This document shows positions 1-14,052 of a stretch of 64,000 bases of DNA, one piece after another. This stretch comes from Leptospira sanjuanensis (GTDB lineage: Bacteria; Spirochaetota; Leptospiria; Leptospirales; Leptospiraceae). The position numbers and the translations under genes were made by a program. Under the pieces are notes generated by a model that was given only the letters and a program-made list of their open reading frames with translations, did not search any database and had not been told where the DNA came from. Numbering within the stretch: the first letter of the stretch is position 1; each line of letters begins with the position of its first letter. The stretch spans positions 62,001 to 126,000 of the forward strand of contig NZ_JAIZBH010000001.1 of assembly GCF_022267375.1 (NCBI RefSeq), written 5' to 3'.

Positions 1-446
1 CTTCCTAAAAACCAACCGGTAAAAACGTAATTGCAAAGAACGGCGATCGAACCCGGAATTCTTGAATCGAAATACGAAAGACCGGCCTCCTTTACGTTCG
101 GACTTCCTTCTAAAATTCGAAATCCGAATTCCCGTATCCAAGGAGAAAACAAAAGGATCAAGAACCCGAAAAAAAAAGCCAATACGATCGAACGGGCGAG
201 AATAAAAAGGGATTCTTTTTCATTCTTTTCTCCGGAGGCTTGCGCCGTTAGACCGGTGGTTCCCATTCTTAAAAAACCGAACATCCAAAAGATAAAATCA
301 AAAAGGATCCCCGAAAGCGCAGCTCCGGCCATAAAGATATGAGTATCAAGATTTCCTAATATGGCTGTGTCCGCGAGGCCGGTTAGCGGAACGGTGATAT
401 TCGCAAGAATGTTGTAAAATGTAAGTCGGTAAAATCTGAATTTCAA
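1..446 (-). CDS. MATE family efflux transporter, partial (N-terminal part only)
   Basis: This is the first ~148 residues of a membrane transporter that runs off the left edge of the window. The translation contains the MATE/DinF-type N-terminus, with NITVPLTGLADTAILG in the first helix and MGTTGLTAQASGE after the second. MATE proteins export drugs or metabolites in exchange for Na+ or H+ at the inner membrane. I chose the TTG that directly follows the stop of the upstream symporter gene (TGA then TTG, no gap), giving MKFRFYRLTFYN. The two genes are therefore probably translated from one message. The family is well supported; the substrate and the exact start are inference. Confidence 0.82.
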   Translation of the reverse strand, partial: MKFRFYRLTFYNILANITVPLTGLADTAILGNLDTHIFMAGAALSGILFDFIFWMFGFLRMGTTGLTAQASGEKNEKESLFILARSIVLAFFFGFLILLFSPWIREFGFRILEGSPNVKEAGLSYFDSRIPGSIAVLCNYVFTGWFLG

Positions 447-1730
<1,284 letters not shown>

Positions 1731-1751
1731 ATTGGAAAACTCTTTTGATTC

Positions 1752-1782
<31 letters not shown>

Positions 1783-1872
1783 ATGAATTATTGAAACCGT
1801 TTTCAAGATTTTTTGAACGATGCCGTGCTTTTTCGAACGATATAAAGAATTAGAAAGACGGACCTGGAGATT

Positions 1873-4800
1873 ATGGGATTAGATTTTCTGAGATCAGATT
1901 TGATTCTGTTCAACTATTATTCTTTTGGCAGTCTTTTAGTAACGATTACCACCTTCTTCCTTGCCGTTTTTTTTATTAGTTTAAAAAGAAAGACGGTCGC
2001 GACGTATCATCTCGGGATCGCCTTTTTCGTGTTCGGTCTTTTCGAGATCGGATACTTTATGGCCGCGTTTTACTATCATCCGATTGCGGCATATCACAGA
2101 TGGTTGACGGGATGTTTGATTCTTCCCGCGGTGACTCATTTTACCCAGTTTTTTATCCGTTATCCGAGCAACTCGAATAAGAAGCTCGGTTTCTGGATGA
2201 TGATCTTTCAGCACATTTTAGGGTTCATCGTCGCTTGCATCTTTATCTACATGACGTACATCTCGGAGAAGATTTACCACTTCACCGCGCATCATTGGGA
2301 TTTCAACGCGCTGATCTCTAGCAAATATCTGGCTTTTATGATCGCATTCTACTGCGTCATTGCATTTATCATCGTCCCTGCTTGGAGGATCGTCACCGAT
2401 AAGGAAAAAAAGAGATTCGCAATCTTCCTGTTTGCCCTCGGGTTTATGATCGCGGCTTTTTATCCGAATATCGCTAACGTATTGAGTCGAGACGGTCTGA
2501 TGGAACGGTCCACTTACATGACCTCGAACGTTATTTTCTTTATCGCCGCGTTTTCGGTCGTCGTCATCGTCTTTATCAACAACAGTACCGAAAGAACCAC
2601 ATTCATGGTTAAGATCGTGGGAATCACGTTATTCACGATTTGTTTGATCATGCAGTCCCTCGTATTTATTTCCAACCAGGATAAGGAATCCGAATACGAT
2701 AGCCTTCATATCGTCAACAGCGAACGCGTTTTGGAAAGCGGTAAGATCAACAACGAAGTAGAATACACGCTTCGATACGATGAAAAAACGGGAGAATTGA
2801 TTACGACCGATTACAACTCGAAATACGGTTTGGATCTTCCGCTCGTAAAAGTGGATCTTCAGAATACTCTGATCTACGAGGAAATTGCGGCTCTCAGAGA
2901 AGATAATTTTCGCGAGAACCTCAAAGCGATTCTTGATTCATCGCCGGAATACTTTGCCGGTTACAAAGACGCGATCTATAAGTTCGTTAAGGAAAATTCT
3001 TCCTTAAGTTCTAAGGATTTAAAAAAAGCGCTTCTAAAACATGCAGAAAAGCTAAACAAAGACGCCTTTGTTAATACGAACAAACTTCAGGGTATCAATC
3101 CGAATTCTTTTTGCGAAGAAGGAAAATCCTATCTCGAAAAAAATAAGGATCTGGAATCCTTCAAAAACGGAATTCTGAAAAACTTAGAAGGATGTTCTTG
3201 GAAGGGAAAAGAAGTTTCCGGTAAGGAACTGAAAGCCGAATTCCTAAAATACTTCAGTTTGTTCAAACCCGCGGAAACCAGACACTACAGAAGAAGCCTG
3301 GACGGACTTGGGCATCACGTTGCGTTTATGAAATACATCCCTGCAAAAAAGCAGGTAGTCGAACTCGGATTTTCGTATAAAAAATATCGCGAATTCATGC
3401 ACCCGACCTCGGTGAAGCAGACGATCATTTTGTTTGCGGTGATTTTTGTAGTACTCGTCTTATTTCCGTTATTCTTTAAAAGCAGTCTCGTCGATCCGTT
3501 GAACAATTTGTTATCCGGGGTGGAAAAGGTAAACAAAGGGGATCTTGATGTGGAGGTTCCTGTTAAGGTTCGCGACGAAATCGGATTCTTAGCCGATTCG
3601 TTCAACTCGATGGTTTCTTCGATCAAACAAGCGAGAAGAGAACTCCAGGACTACGCCGAAAACCTAGAAGAAAAGGTGAAAGAAAGAACTCAGGAAGTTC
3701 AGGAAAAAATGGAAGAGGTCCAAAGGCTGAAGGTTCAGCAGGACGGGGATTACTTCCTTACTTCCCTTTTGGCAAAACCGCTTTTTTACAACGCGAACAA
3801 ATCGAAGCTCGTTCACACCGAATTCACGTTAAAGCAAAAGAAACAATTCGAGTTTCGCGGAAAACATTCGGACCTTGGCGGGGACATTTGTGTTACCGGA
3901 AATCTCCGTTTAGGAACTCAAGAAAGTTATAAACGTTATACGATGGCGATGAACGGAGACGCGATGGGTAAGTCCATGCAGGGCGCCGGCGGGGCTCTTG
4001 TTATGGGGGTAGTCATGAACTCCATCATGGCTCGCTCGGCGGCAAACAATAGGATTCTTAACAAGACTCCTTCCGAATGGTTGAGCGAAGTTTATCAGGA
4101 AATTCATTCCGTATTCAAGTCGTTTAACGGAAGTATGGTGATTTCGGCGGTGGTATTCCTGATCGAGGAAGAAACCGGAAAATGTTTTTATTTCAATGCG
4201 GAACACCCTTTTAGCGTTCTTTATCGCGACGGAAAAGCCAGCTTTTTGGAAGAAGGTCTTCAGCTCAGAAAACTCGGTTTGGATTCGGAGTTCGATTTTG
4301 AGGTGAGAACTTTCGAACTCAAAAAAGGCGACGTCCTGATTCTCGGATCGGACGGTCGCGACGATATCGATTTAACTCCGGAAGAAACTGTAAGAACGAT
4401 CAACGAAGATGAAAACTTATTCTTAAGAAACGTGGAAAAGGGAAAAGGCGTCCTCGAAGACATCGAAAGCGAAATCCGAAAATACGGAGAATTGACGGAC
4501 GACCTTTCCTTGTTGAAGATCGAATTCCAAGTAGAAAAGAAAAAAGACGAACTGGATGAAATGTTCACCGGCGGTGATCGCATCGAGGTCGCTCTTAATC
4601 CGGACGTGATCTACGAAGACGCGAAACAACTTTACAAAGCCGGTAAAGTGGAACAGGCTCTGGAACTTCTCAAGACCGGTTATACGCACGATACCGCAAA
4701 TCAAAAGATAAACAAACTTCTCGGTCTTTTGAGTTTTAAAGGAAAAGATTATACGACCGCGATCGAAGTTTTAAGCAACTATCTGAAAACCGATCCGGGA

Positions 4801-5055
4801 CTTCACGAGTATTGGTTCTATTTATCGATCGCGAATAAGAAAGTCGGAAAATACGAACAAGCATTGCAAGCGAGTTTGAAATTGAGGGACATTCAACCGG
4901 AGAATCTTTCCAACCTCGTAAATCTTTCCGATATATATCGACTTACGGATCAATTCGATCTCGCGGAAGAAGTGGCTCGAAAGCTGATGCATCTTGATCC
5001 GGGCAATCAAAACGGGGAAAGACTTCTCAAACTCATCGAAAGAGATCGTGCGTAA
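1873..5055 (+). CDS. Membrane SpoIIE-type PP2C phosphatase with HAMP and TPR domains (paralog 1)
   Basis: This 1060-residue signalling protein has a multi-helix N-terminal membrane region (residues 1 to ~265), a likely extracytoplasmic sensor (~270-510), a further membrane helix (~515-535), HAMP (~541-595), a coiled coil, a SpoIIE/PP2C serine phosphatase domain (~622-880) and C-terminal TPR repeats (~910-1055). Metal-ligand motifs of the phosphatase are visible: NGDAMGKSMQGAG, LGSDGRDD and TDDLSLL. Such proteins dephosphorylate STAS-type antagonists in partner-switching pathways; the target here is unknown. Domain order and much of the sequence match the gene 1.1 kb downstream, so the two are tandem duplicates. 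Its last codons overlap the start of the metallopeptidase gene. Confidence 0.93.
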   Translation: MGLDFLRSDLILFNYYSFGSLLVTITTFFLAVFFISLKRKTVATYHLGIAFFVFGLFEIGYFMAAFYYHPIAAYHRWLTGCLILPAVTHFTQFFIRYPSNSNKKLGFWMMIFQHILGFIVACIFIYMTYISEKIYHFTAHHWDFNALISSKYLAFMIAFYCVIAFIIVPAWRIVTDKEKKRFAIFLFALGFMIAAFYPNIANVLSRDGLMERSTYMTSNVIFFIAAFSVVVIVFINNSTERTTFMVKIVGITLFTICLIMQSLVFISNQDKESEYDSLHIVNSERVLESGKINNEVEYTLRYDEKTGELITTDYNSKYGLDLPLVKVDLQNTLIYEEIAALREDNFRENLKAILDSSPEYFAGYKDAIYKFVKENSSLSSKDLKKALLKHAEKLNKDAFVNTNKLQGINPNSFCEEGKSYLEKNKDLESFKNGILKNLEGCSWKGKEVSGKELKAEFLKYFSLFKPAETRHYRRSLDGLGHHVAFMKYIPAKKQVVELGFSYKKYREFMHPTSVKQTIILFAVIFVVLVLFPLFFKSSLVDPLNNLLSGVEKVNKGDLDVEVPVKVRDEIGFLADSFNSMVSSIKQARRELQDYAENLEEKVKERTQEVQEKMEEVQRLKVQQDGDYFLTSLLAKPLFYNANKSKLVHTEFTLKQKKQFEFRGKHSDLGGDICVTGNLRLGTQESYKRYTMAMNGDAMGKSMQGAGGALVMGVVMNSIMARSAANNRILNKTPSEWLSEVYQEIHSVFKSFNGSMVISAVVFLIEEETGKCFYFNAEHPFSVLYRDGKASFLEEGLQLRKLGLDSEFDFEVRTFELKKGDVLILGSDGRDDIDLTPEETVRTINEDENLFLRNVEKGKGVLEDIESEIRKYGELTDDLSLLKIEFQVEKKKDELDEMFTGGDRIEVALNPDVIYEDAKQLYKAGKVEQALELLKTGYTHDTANQKINKLLGLLSFKGKDYTTAIEVLSNYLKTDPGLHEYWFYLSIANKKVGKYEQALQASLKLRDIQPENLSNLVNLSDIYRLTDQFDLAEEVARKLMHLDPGNQNGERLLKLIERDRA

Positions 5056-5944
5056 GTTCTTAGTCGGGTTTTTACTTCTTTTCTCGTTCGGTATCTATTC
5101 GGATAAAAGCGCTGCCGCGTGGGTTCGGAGAATTCCTCTGAACCGCGGGGAACTCGTTTTGGAAATACGAAATTCTTCCCAGGATAAGGAATGGAACGAG
5201 TTTGCCTATCGAAAGACCGGCGATCTTTTTCGGGCGCTCGAATCGTATTCGGGAATTTCCTTTCATGAAGCGAGCGCTTCCGTGTTCGAAGGTCAAAAGG
5301 CCTCCGAAAAATATAAGGTGCTTTTGGTCGTTCAGGATCAGGTCGTATTAAACGGAACCCGGGTCGGCGGTTACAACAATATCTCCGGCGATTTAGGACC
5401 TTCTCGCGGGATTTTTATGGAACCCGATCTTTCTCCCGCCGGTTACCCCGCTTTGCTATTTCATGAACTCGGCCATTTTTATTTTTCGAACATTCCTTGG
5501 TTGAGCGAGGGTTTGGTTTCCTTTTTACCTTTCGTTCTTTATAAAGAAAAGAAGATCAATCTTACCAAAGACGAGTTAATCTCGATTGCGGAAGAATGGA
5601 GTTCGGAAGAAGGGCTGCAAGGCGGAAAGGATTTCCCGTTGGACCCCGACTTTCGAGAAAAAAATCCGGCTGCGACCCCGACCTTTTACAACAAGGCGCT
5701 GAAGATTCAATATATTCTTTATAAAGAATTGGGTCCGGCCGGTTACCGGGATTTTGTCAAAAAATTAGTGTTCGAGAATTCCCCCAAAACAACGGGAGAA
5801 GTGATTCTAATCCTAAAGTCGATCCGGGATAAAAATTGGTCCAGCCTGCTTAGAGGGTGGGTAACGCGCGGACCATACGAAGTTTATACTTGGAAAACCT
5901 TCCAAAAAGAATCGATCCTGGGCGCTTTCGTGCAACTCCCTTGA
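5048..5944 (+). CDS. Secreted gluzincin-like zinc metallopeptidase, family unassigned
   Basis: This 298-residue protein starts with a signal peptide (MRKFLVGFLLLFSFGIYS). It carries HELGH at residues 139-143 followed by WLSEG with Glu154, the spacing of the HExxH...E zinc site of gluzincin peptidases (M1/M61-like and peptidase MA-like proteins). It should act in the periplasm or outside the cell; the substrate is unknown. I chose the GTG start inside the end of the upstream phosphatase gene (8-nt overlap), because it gives a clean signal peptide; an upstream in-frame start would add a charged leader. The overlap implies translational coupling to the phosphatase. The zinc motif is seen directly; peptidase activity is inferred. 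Confidence 0.8.
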   Translation: MRKFLVGFLLLFSFGIYSDKSAAAWVRRIPLNRGELVLEIRNSSQDKEWNEFAYRKTGDLFRALESYSGISFHEASASVFEGQKASEKYKVLLVVQDQVVLNGTRVGGYNNISGDLGPSRGIFMEPDLSPAGYPALLFHELGHFYFSNIPWLSEGLVSFLPFVLYKEKKINLTKDELISIAEEWSSEEGLQGGKDFPLDPDFREKNPAATPTFYNKALKIQYILYKELGPAGYRDFVKKLVFENSPKTTGEVILILKSIRDKNWSSLLRGWVTRGPYEVYTWKTFQKESILGAFVQLP

Positions 5945-6150
5945 AAACGAACGCTTGTTCCATTTAATTTTTCCTTCTTCCTCGAAACGCTCGCAGAAAG
6001 CCGACGGATCATTCCGTTAAATCGAACTAATCCTATTTTATCATTGAAAAGAAGCTTCGTACCAATAGAGTAACGTCTGTTCGGAAAAAATAGAAATCGG
6101 TTCGAATTGAATCGCCGAGAGATTTTTTAAAAGAAAAGGTTTGTAAGACT

Positions 6151-9100
6151 ATGGGCGAAACAGGATCCATTTGGGACAATATACTTCTCAATTATTATTC
6201 GTTTGGAAGTTTGTTATCGTTTTTAACAGCCATCCTTATTTCCGGGGTTTTTCTTTTTATCGATAAGAAAGTATCGAGCACTAAACATCTCGCGCTTGGC
6301 GCGTTTTTGCTCGGTGTTTTTCAGTTCGGTTATGTTTTTGCAGCGGTTCTTTATCATCCGTTTGCAGCGTATCACCGCTGGATTACGGCGGGCTTAATTC
6401 TTCCGGCGATTCTCCATATCGGACAGTTCGTCGCACGTTATCCTGAAAACGATTTTCCGAGATTCAACTTCATCACAACGATCGTGTTGTGGGTCGTCGC
6501 CGCTTTGTCCGTAGGCTACTTCTGTTTTTCCACTTGGAACGCTTCGGTTAAATATCACTTCACGGCGCATCATTGGGATTTTAACGCGGAAAACGTAAGT
6601 CGTACGATTGCAATTATCATCTTTACGTATGTGTTCATCAACTTCGTCGCGATTCCTATCTGGAGAATGACGTTGCTCAAAGGTAAAACGAGATGGATCA
6701 TCTTCGGGTTTATGATGTCCTTTTTGATCGGTGGAACCGTTCCGGTCGTCGCCAACCTTTTGAGCCGAGACGGTTATATCGAAAGATCGATTTATCTTAC
6801 TTCGATCGTTCTTTTGTTTATGGCGGCTTTCTTTATCATTCTTATTTTATATCTGAACTTTTCCGTAGAAAAAACTTCGTTCATGTTGAAAATCGTCGGA
6901 ATCACTTTCGTTACGGTTCTCATCATCATGCAAGCGCTCGTCTACATCTCCAACCAGGACAAAGAATCAGAGTACGACACTCTGAGTCAGATTCATATGG
7001 AAAGAGCGTTGGAAGGAGGTGCGATCGAAGAAGGAATTTCGTACGTAATCCGATGGAATAAAAATAAGAATACGTTCGATCGCGATAAATACGATCCGAA
7101 GATCCATCCCGATCAAGAACAGCTTGAGATCGATTTCAAGAACACGCTTTTATACGAGGAGATATTCGGTCTTCAACCGCAAGGATTTCGCGAATCCTTA
7201 ATGAAACTCGTGAATCATTCCCACGAGAATTTCGGAGGATATAAGTATTCCATCATCAACTTTTTAAAAGATCATCCCGAGTTGGAAGACACGGCTTTGA
7301 AAACCGCATTGAACAAAGAGCTATCAAGACTCGGCCTTCACGTATTCGTCGCCTCCAATAAGCTAGATAATATTTTTGCGGAGGATTTCTGCGCGAAAGG
7401 AAGAAGTTATCTGGACGGCGCAAAAGAAGTGAAGATGTTCCGCATCTCCTTGGAATATCGATGGAACTTTTGTAAATGGGACGGCAAAGCGGTAACTCCT
7501 GCAAAGTTAAAGGAAGAAGTTTTGAATTACTTCCGTCCGTTCGTACCATCTCTTACGAGATATTATCGTAAGAAGGATGTGGACAACCACAGCCAGCATT
7601 ATATCGGTTTTATCAAATACGATCGTGAAAACGATACGGTAAACGAGGTCGGCTTTTCCTATAGGGCTTACCGCGAATTTATGCACCCGACCGCGTTGAA
7701 ACAAATCATCGTATTGGGCGTCGTGATCGTAGTGATCATTCTTCTTTTTCCGTTGTTCTTTAGAGGAAGTCTCGTTTCGCCTCTGAACGATTTGCTGAGC
7801 GGCGTAGAAAAGGTAAACGACGGAAGTCTGGAAGTTCAGGTGCCGATCCGCGTTAAAGACGAGATCGGATTTTTAGCGGATTCGTTTAACAACATGGTTT
7901 CCTCGATTCGAGACGCGAGAAAAGAACTCCAAGATTACGCGGAACACCTCGCGACAAAAGTCCGTTTAAGGACGGAGGAATTGTCCGAAAAAATCGACGA
8001 ATTCCAAAAACTGAAGATTCAACAGGACGGGGATTATTTCTTAACATCCCTGCTTGCAAAACCTTTGAACTACAATGCAAGCAAGTCTTCTCGCATCTCC
8101 ACTCAGTTTCTTCTGAGACAAAAAAAGCAGTTCGAGTTTAAGGGAAAGCGCGCCGATCTCGGGGGAGATATTTGCGTTACCGGAAATCTCCGTTTAGGAA
8201 CTCCGTCCGATTTTAAACGATACGTCTTTGCGATGAACGGGGATGCGATGGGTAAGTCCATGCAGGGAGCGGGAGGTTCTCTTGTAATGGGGGTCGTTAT
8301 CAATTCGATTTTGGCTCGATCCGCGGCTGACAATCGAATTCTTGATATGTCTCCGGAACAATGGTTAACCGAAACATACGAAGAAGTAAACGCGGTCTTT
8401 AAGTCGTTTAACGGGAGTATGGTGATTTCCGGGTCGTTTTTTCTCATCGAAGAAGAATCGGGAAAATGTTTTTATTTCAATGCGGAACATCCATTTACCG
8501 TTCTGTATCGGGATGGCCGCGCTACGTTTTTGGATTCTTCCTTAACACTGCGTAAAATAGGATTAGAGTCGGAGTATCCTTTCAAAGTTTTTAATACGAC
8601 TTTGCGAAAGGGGGACGTATTGATCGTCGGTTCGGATGGAAAGGACGATTTGGATCTTACTCCCGATAAGGACACTCGATCAATCAACGAAGACGAGACT
8701 CTCTTTCTCAAAACGGTTGAGTTAGGTAAAGGAGATCTCGATAAGATCGAGCATTTGATTTACAAAAACGGGGAAATCACGGACGATCTTTCACTCTTAA
8801 GAATCGAATTCGGAATTCTTCAAACGGAGCAAACACGAGGATCGTCGCTCGATGCGGATCATTCGATAGCGGCATCCCTAAACGAAGAGCCGAACGATTG
8901 GAGCATCTCGTATTCCCACGCGCGCCAGTTGTATAAGGATGGAAACGTAAAAGAAGCGATCGACGAACTTGCGGATCTTTATTCGAAAACACCGGAAGAT
9001 TCTAAGGTTATAAAATTACTCGGCCTTTTGAGTTTTAAGGATAAGGATTACGTTAAAGCCGTTGAGATCTTAGGAAAGTATCTCGAACTCGATCCGGAAT

Positions 9101-9351
9101 TGAGCGAGTATTGGTATTATCTTTCCGTAGCGAATAAGAAATTGGGAAGACTTCCTGAAGCGATTTCGGCTTCCGAAAGAGTGATCGCCAAACAGCCGGA
9201 TAACGCGAATAACTTGGTCAATCTTTCCGATTTATATCGAATGCAACAGGATTACACGACGGCGAAAGAGTTTGCAATCAAAGCCTTGGACTTGGATCCA
9301 CAGAATGAAAACGCGAAGAAGATTTTAAAGAAGATTGAAAATCACGTTTGA
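6151..9351 (+). CDS. Membrane SpoIIE-type PP2C phosphatase with HAMP and TPR domains (paralog 2)
   Basis: This 1066-residue protein has the same layout as the gene at 1873: N-terminal helices, outer sensor domain (~270-510), HAMP from ~541, phosphatase domain from ~622 and TPR repeats from ~917. It keeps the same motifs (NGDAMGKSMQGAG, VGSDGKDD, TDDLSLL). The phosphatase and HAMP parts are nearly the same in both proteins, while the outer sensor and the TPR tails differ more. This suggests duplication followed by divergence of input and partner binding. About 200 bp of intergenic sequence precede it, so it probably has its own promoter, and a strong hairpin follows the stop. Confidence 0.93.
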   Translation: MGETGSIWDNILLNYYSFGSLLSFLTAILISGVFLFIDKKVSSTKHLALGAFLLGVFQFGYVFAAVLYHPFAAYHRWITAGLILPAILHIGQFVARYPENDFPRFNFITTIVLWVVAALSVGYFCFSTWNASVKYHFTAHHWDFNAENVSRTIAIIIFTYVFINFVAIPIWRMTLLKGKTRWIIFGFMMSFLIGGTVPVVANLLSRDGYIERSIYLTSIVLLFMAAFFIILILYLNFSVEKTSFMLKIVGITFVTVLIIMQALVYISNQDKESEYDTLSQIHMERALEGGAIEEGISYVIRWNKNKNTFDRDKYDPKIHPDQEQLEIDFKNTLLYEEIFGLQPQGFRESLMKLVNHSHENFGGYKYSIINFLKDHPELEDTALKTALNKELSRLGLHVFVASNKLDNIFAEDFCAKGRSYLDGAKEVKMFRISLEYRWNFCKWDGKAVTPAKLKEEVLNYFRPFVPSLTRYYRKKDVDNHSQHYIGFIKYDRENDTVNEVGFSYRAYREFMHPTALKQIIVLGVVIVVIILLFPLFFRGSLVSPLNDLLSGVEKVNDGSLEVQVPIRVKDEIGFLADSFNNMVSSIRDARKELQDYAEHLATKVRLRTEELSEKIDEFQKLKIQQDGDYFLTSLLAKPLNYNASKSSRISTQFLLRQKKQFEFKGKRADLGGDICVTGNLRLGTPSDFKRYVFAMNGDAMGKSMQGAGGSLVMGVVINSILARSAADNRILDMSPEQWLTETYEEVNAVFKSFNGSMVISGSFFLIEEESGKCFYFNAEHPFTVLYRDGRATFLDSSLTLRKIGLESEYPFKVFNTTLRKGDVLIVGSDGKDDLDLTPDKDTRSINEDETLFLKTVELGKGDLDKIEHLIYKNGEITDDLSLLRIEFGILQTEQTRGSSLDADHSIAASLNEEPNDWSISYSHARQLYKDGNVKEAIDELADLYSKTPEDSKVIKLLGLLSFKDKDYVKAVEILGKYLELDPELSEYWYYLSVANKKLGRLPEAISASERVIAKQPDNANNLVNLSDLYRMQQDYTTAKEFAIKALDLDPQNENAKKILKKIENHV

Positions 9352-9357
9352 GGAAAG

Positions 9358-9392
9358 AGAATCTCTCCGTTTGTTTTGATCGGAGAGATTCT
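9358..9392 (+). terminator. Hairpin terminator after the second SpoIIE phosphatase
   Basis: A perfect 12-bp inverted repeat (AGAATCTCTCCG and its complement) with an 11-nt loop starts 7 bases after the phosphatase stop. It is followed by a short T-rich tail (AATTTTC). It lies between convergent genes, so it may serve both. Confidence 0.7.
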
Positions 9393-9454
9393 AATTTTCA
9401 GGTTTGCAACAAAGGATCTTTTTTATTTCCTCTGATTGGTGAGAAGGGAAGGAA

Positions 9455-9967
<513 letters not shown>

Positions 9968-10000
9968 AATGCGAAGAAAGTCAACAAAAAAGAAAGAATT

Positions 10001-11305
<1,305 letters not shown>

Positions 11306-11403
11306 TTCAATGCACCATTTTCTAGGCAGAATAATTCTTGCCGAAACCTTTTTGTTCCGATAAACTAGATGCCCGTCGTAAATTTTTCAAGCCAAGTAAG
11401 GTT

Positions 11404-12132
11404 ATGTTACATAAATCGAGAAAAATTTTCCTAACTCTTCTGCTCTTATCCTTCTTCTTTCAATGTAAAGAAAGCGATTCCAACAACGATTTATTTACCG
11501 GACTCGGCTTGGGAAGTCCCGTGATTACTTCGATCGATCCGCCTTCCGGATCTCCTCCGCAGACGGACGGGGTTTCTTATACGGGAACTCAGATTACGAT
11601 CAAGGGAAGAAATTTTGCTCCGAGCTCCGCGGAGACGCTCGTAAAATTCAACGGACTTTCCGGTACGATTTTTTCAGTGACTACGACGGAAATCATTACC
11701 ACCGTTCCGTCGGGAACTACAGCCGGATTTTTGACCGTCGCCAAAACGGACGGATTCTGTGATACGGTGTACGGAACCGACGGATACAATTGTTCGGCGA
11801 GACGGTTCTACGTGGATTGTTACAAAGCCTACTCGAATATCTACGGCGATGAAACTGCGGTGAATTATCCCGATTCACAAACCATTAAATTTACGGATGA
11901 TTATTCCACAAAAGCGTTCCGATCCAATCTCCGAGAAACGGGCGGGACGATTCTTACCTTTGAATGCGATAACTTAGTCGCCGTGAAATATTTTACGACC
12001 AGTTGTACAACCGTCGACGTAGGAACGCTCGCGGCTCCGGTATACAACCCTACGATCAATTTTGCGGACAATTATGCCGTTCAATATTTCATAACGACGG
12101 GAAAGGGAAGTTGTAAGATCGGATTTCAATAA
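11404..12132 (+). CDS. Putative lipoprotein with an IPT/TIG domain
   Basis: This 242-residue protein begins MLHKSRKIFLTLLLLSFFFQC, a signal peptide with a lipobox-like end at Cys21. The following ~85 residues contain an IPT/TIG (immunoglobulin-like) pattern: SPVITSIDPPSGSPPQ, ITIKGRNFAP, VKFNGLSGTI, TTVPSGTTAGFLTV. The C-terminal half has several cysteines and is not recognised. It is probably an envelope protein, possibly surface exposed. I chose the ATG with an AAGG-type ribosome site that gives the lipoprotein signal, not the longer upstream in-frame start. Confidence 0.78.
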   Translation: MLHKSRKIFLTLLLLSFFFQCKESDSNNDLFTGLGLGSPVITSIDPPSGSPPQTDGVSYTGTQITIKGRNFAPSSAETLVKFNGLSGTIFSVTTTEIITTVPSGTTAGFLTVAKTDGFCDTVYGTDGYNCSARRFYVDCYKAYSNIYGDETAVNYPDSQTIKFTDDYSTKAFRSNLRETGGTILTFECDNLVAVKYFTTSCTTVDVGTLAAPVYNPTINFADNYAVQYFITTGKGSCKIGFQ

Positions 12133-12186
12133 AAAATGTTTGGTTTTTTTAGGTAAATCTGTTAGAGTTCGACTAGGAGTTGTATC

Positions 12187-12396
<210 letters not shown>

Positions 12397-12424
12397 ATCG
12401 GAGGAGAATGATTCAGAGCTTTAA

Positions 12425-12466
<42 letters not shown>

Positions 12467-12484
12467 AGATTGTTTCGGTTAAAA

Positions 12485-12858
<374 letters not shown>

Positions 12859-12888
12859 AATTCCTGTTTAACTTTTTCGTCATTATGG

Positions 12889-12924
<36 letters not shown>

Positions 12925-12963
12925 CCATTCCGAATGTGTTGGAAATTCAAAACAAAGCGTTTA

Positions 12964-14048
<1,085 letters not shown>

Positions 14049-14052
<4 letters not shown>

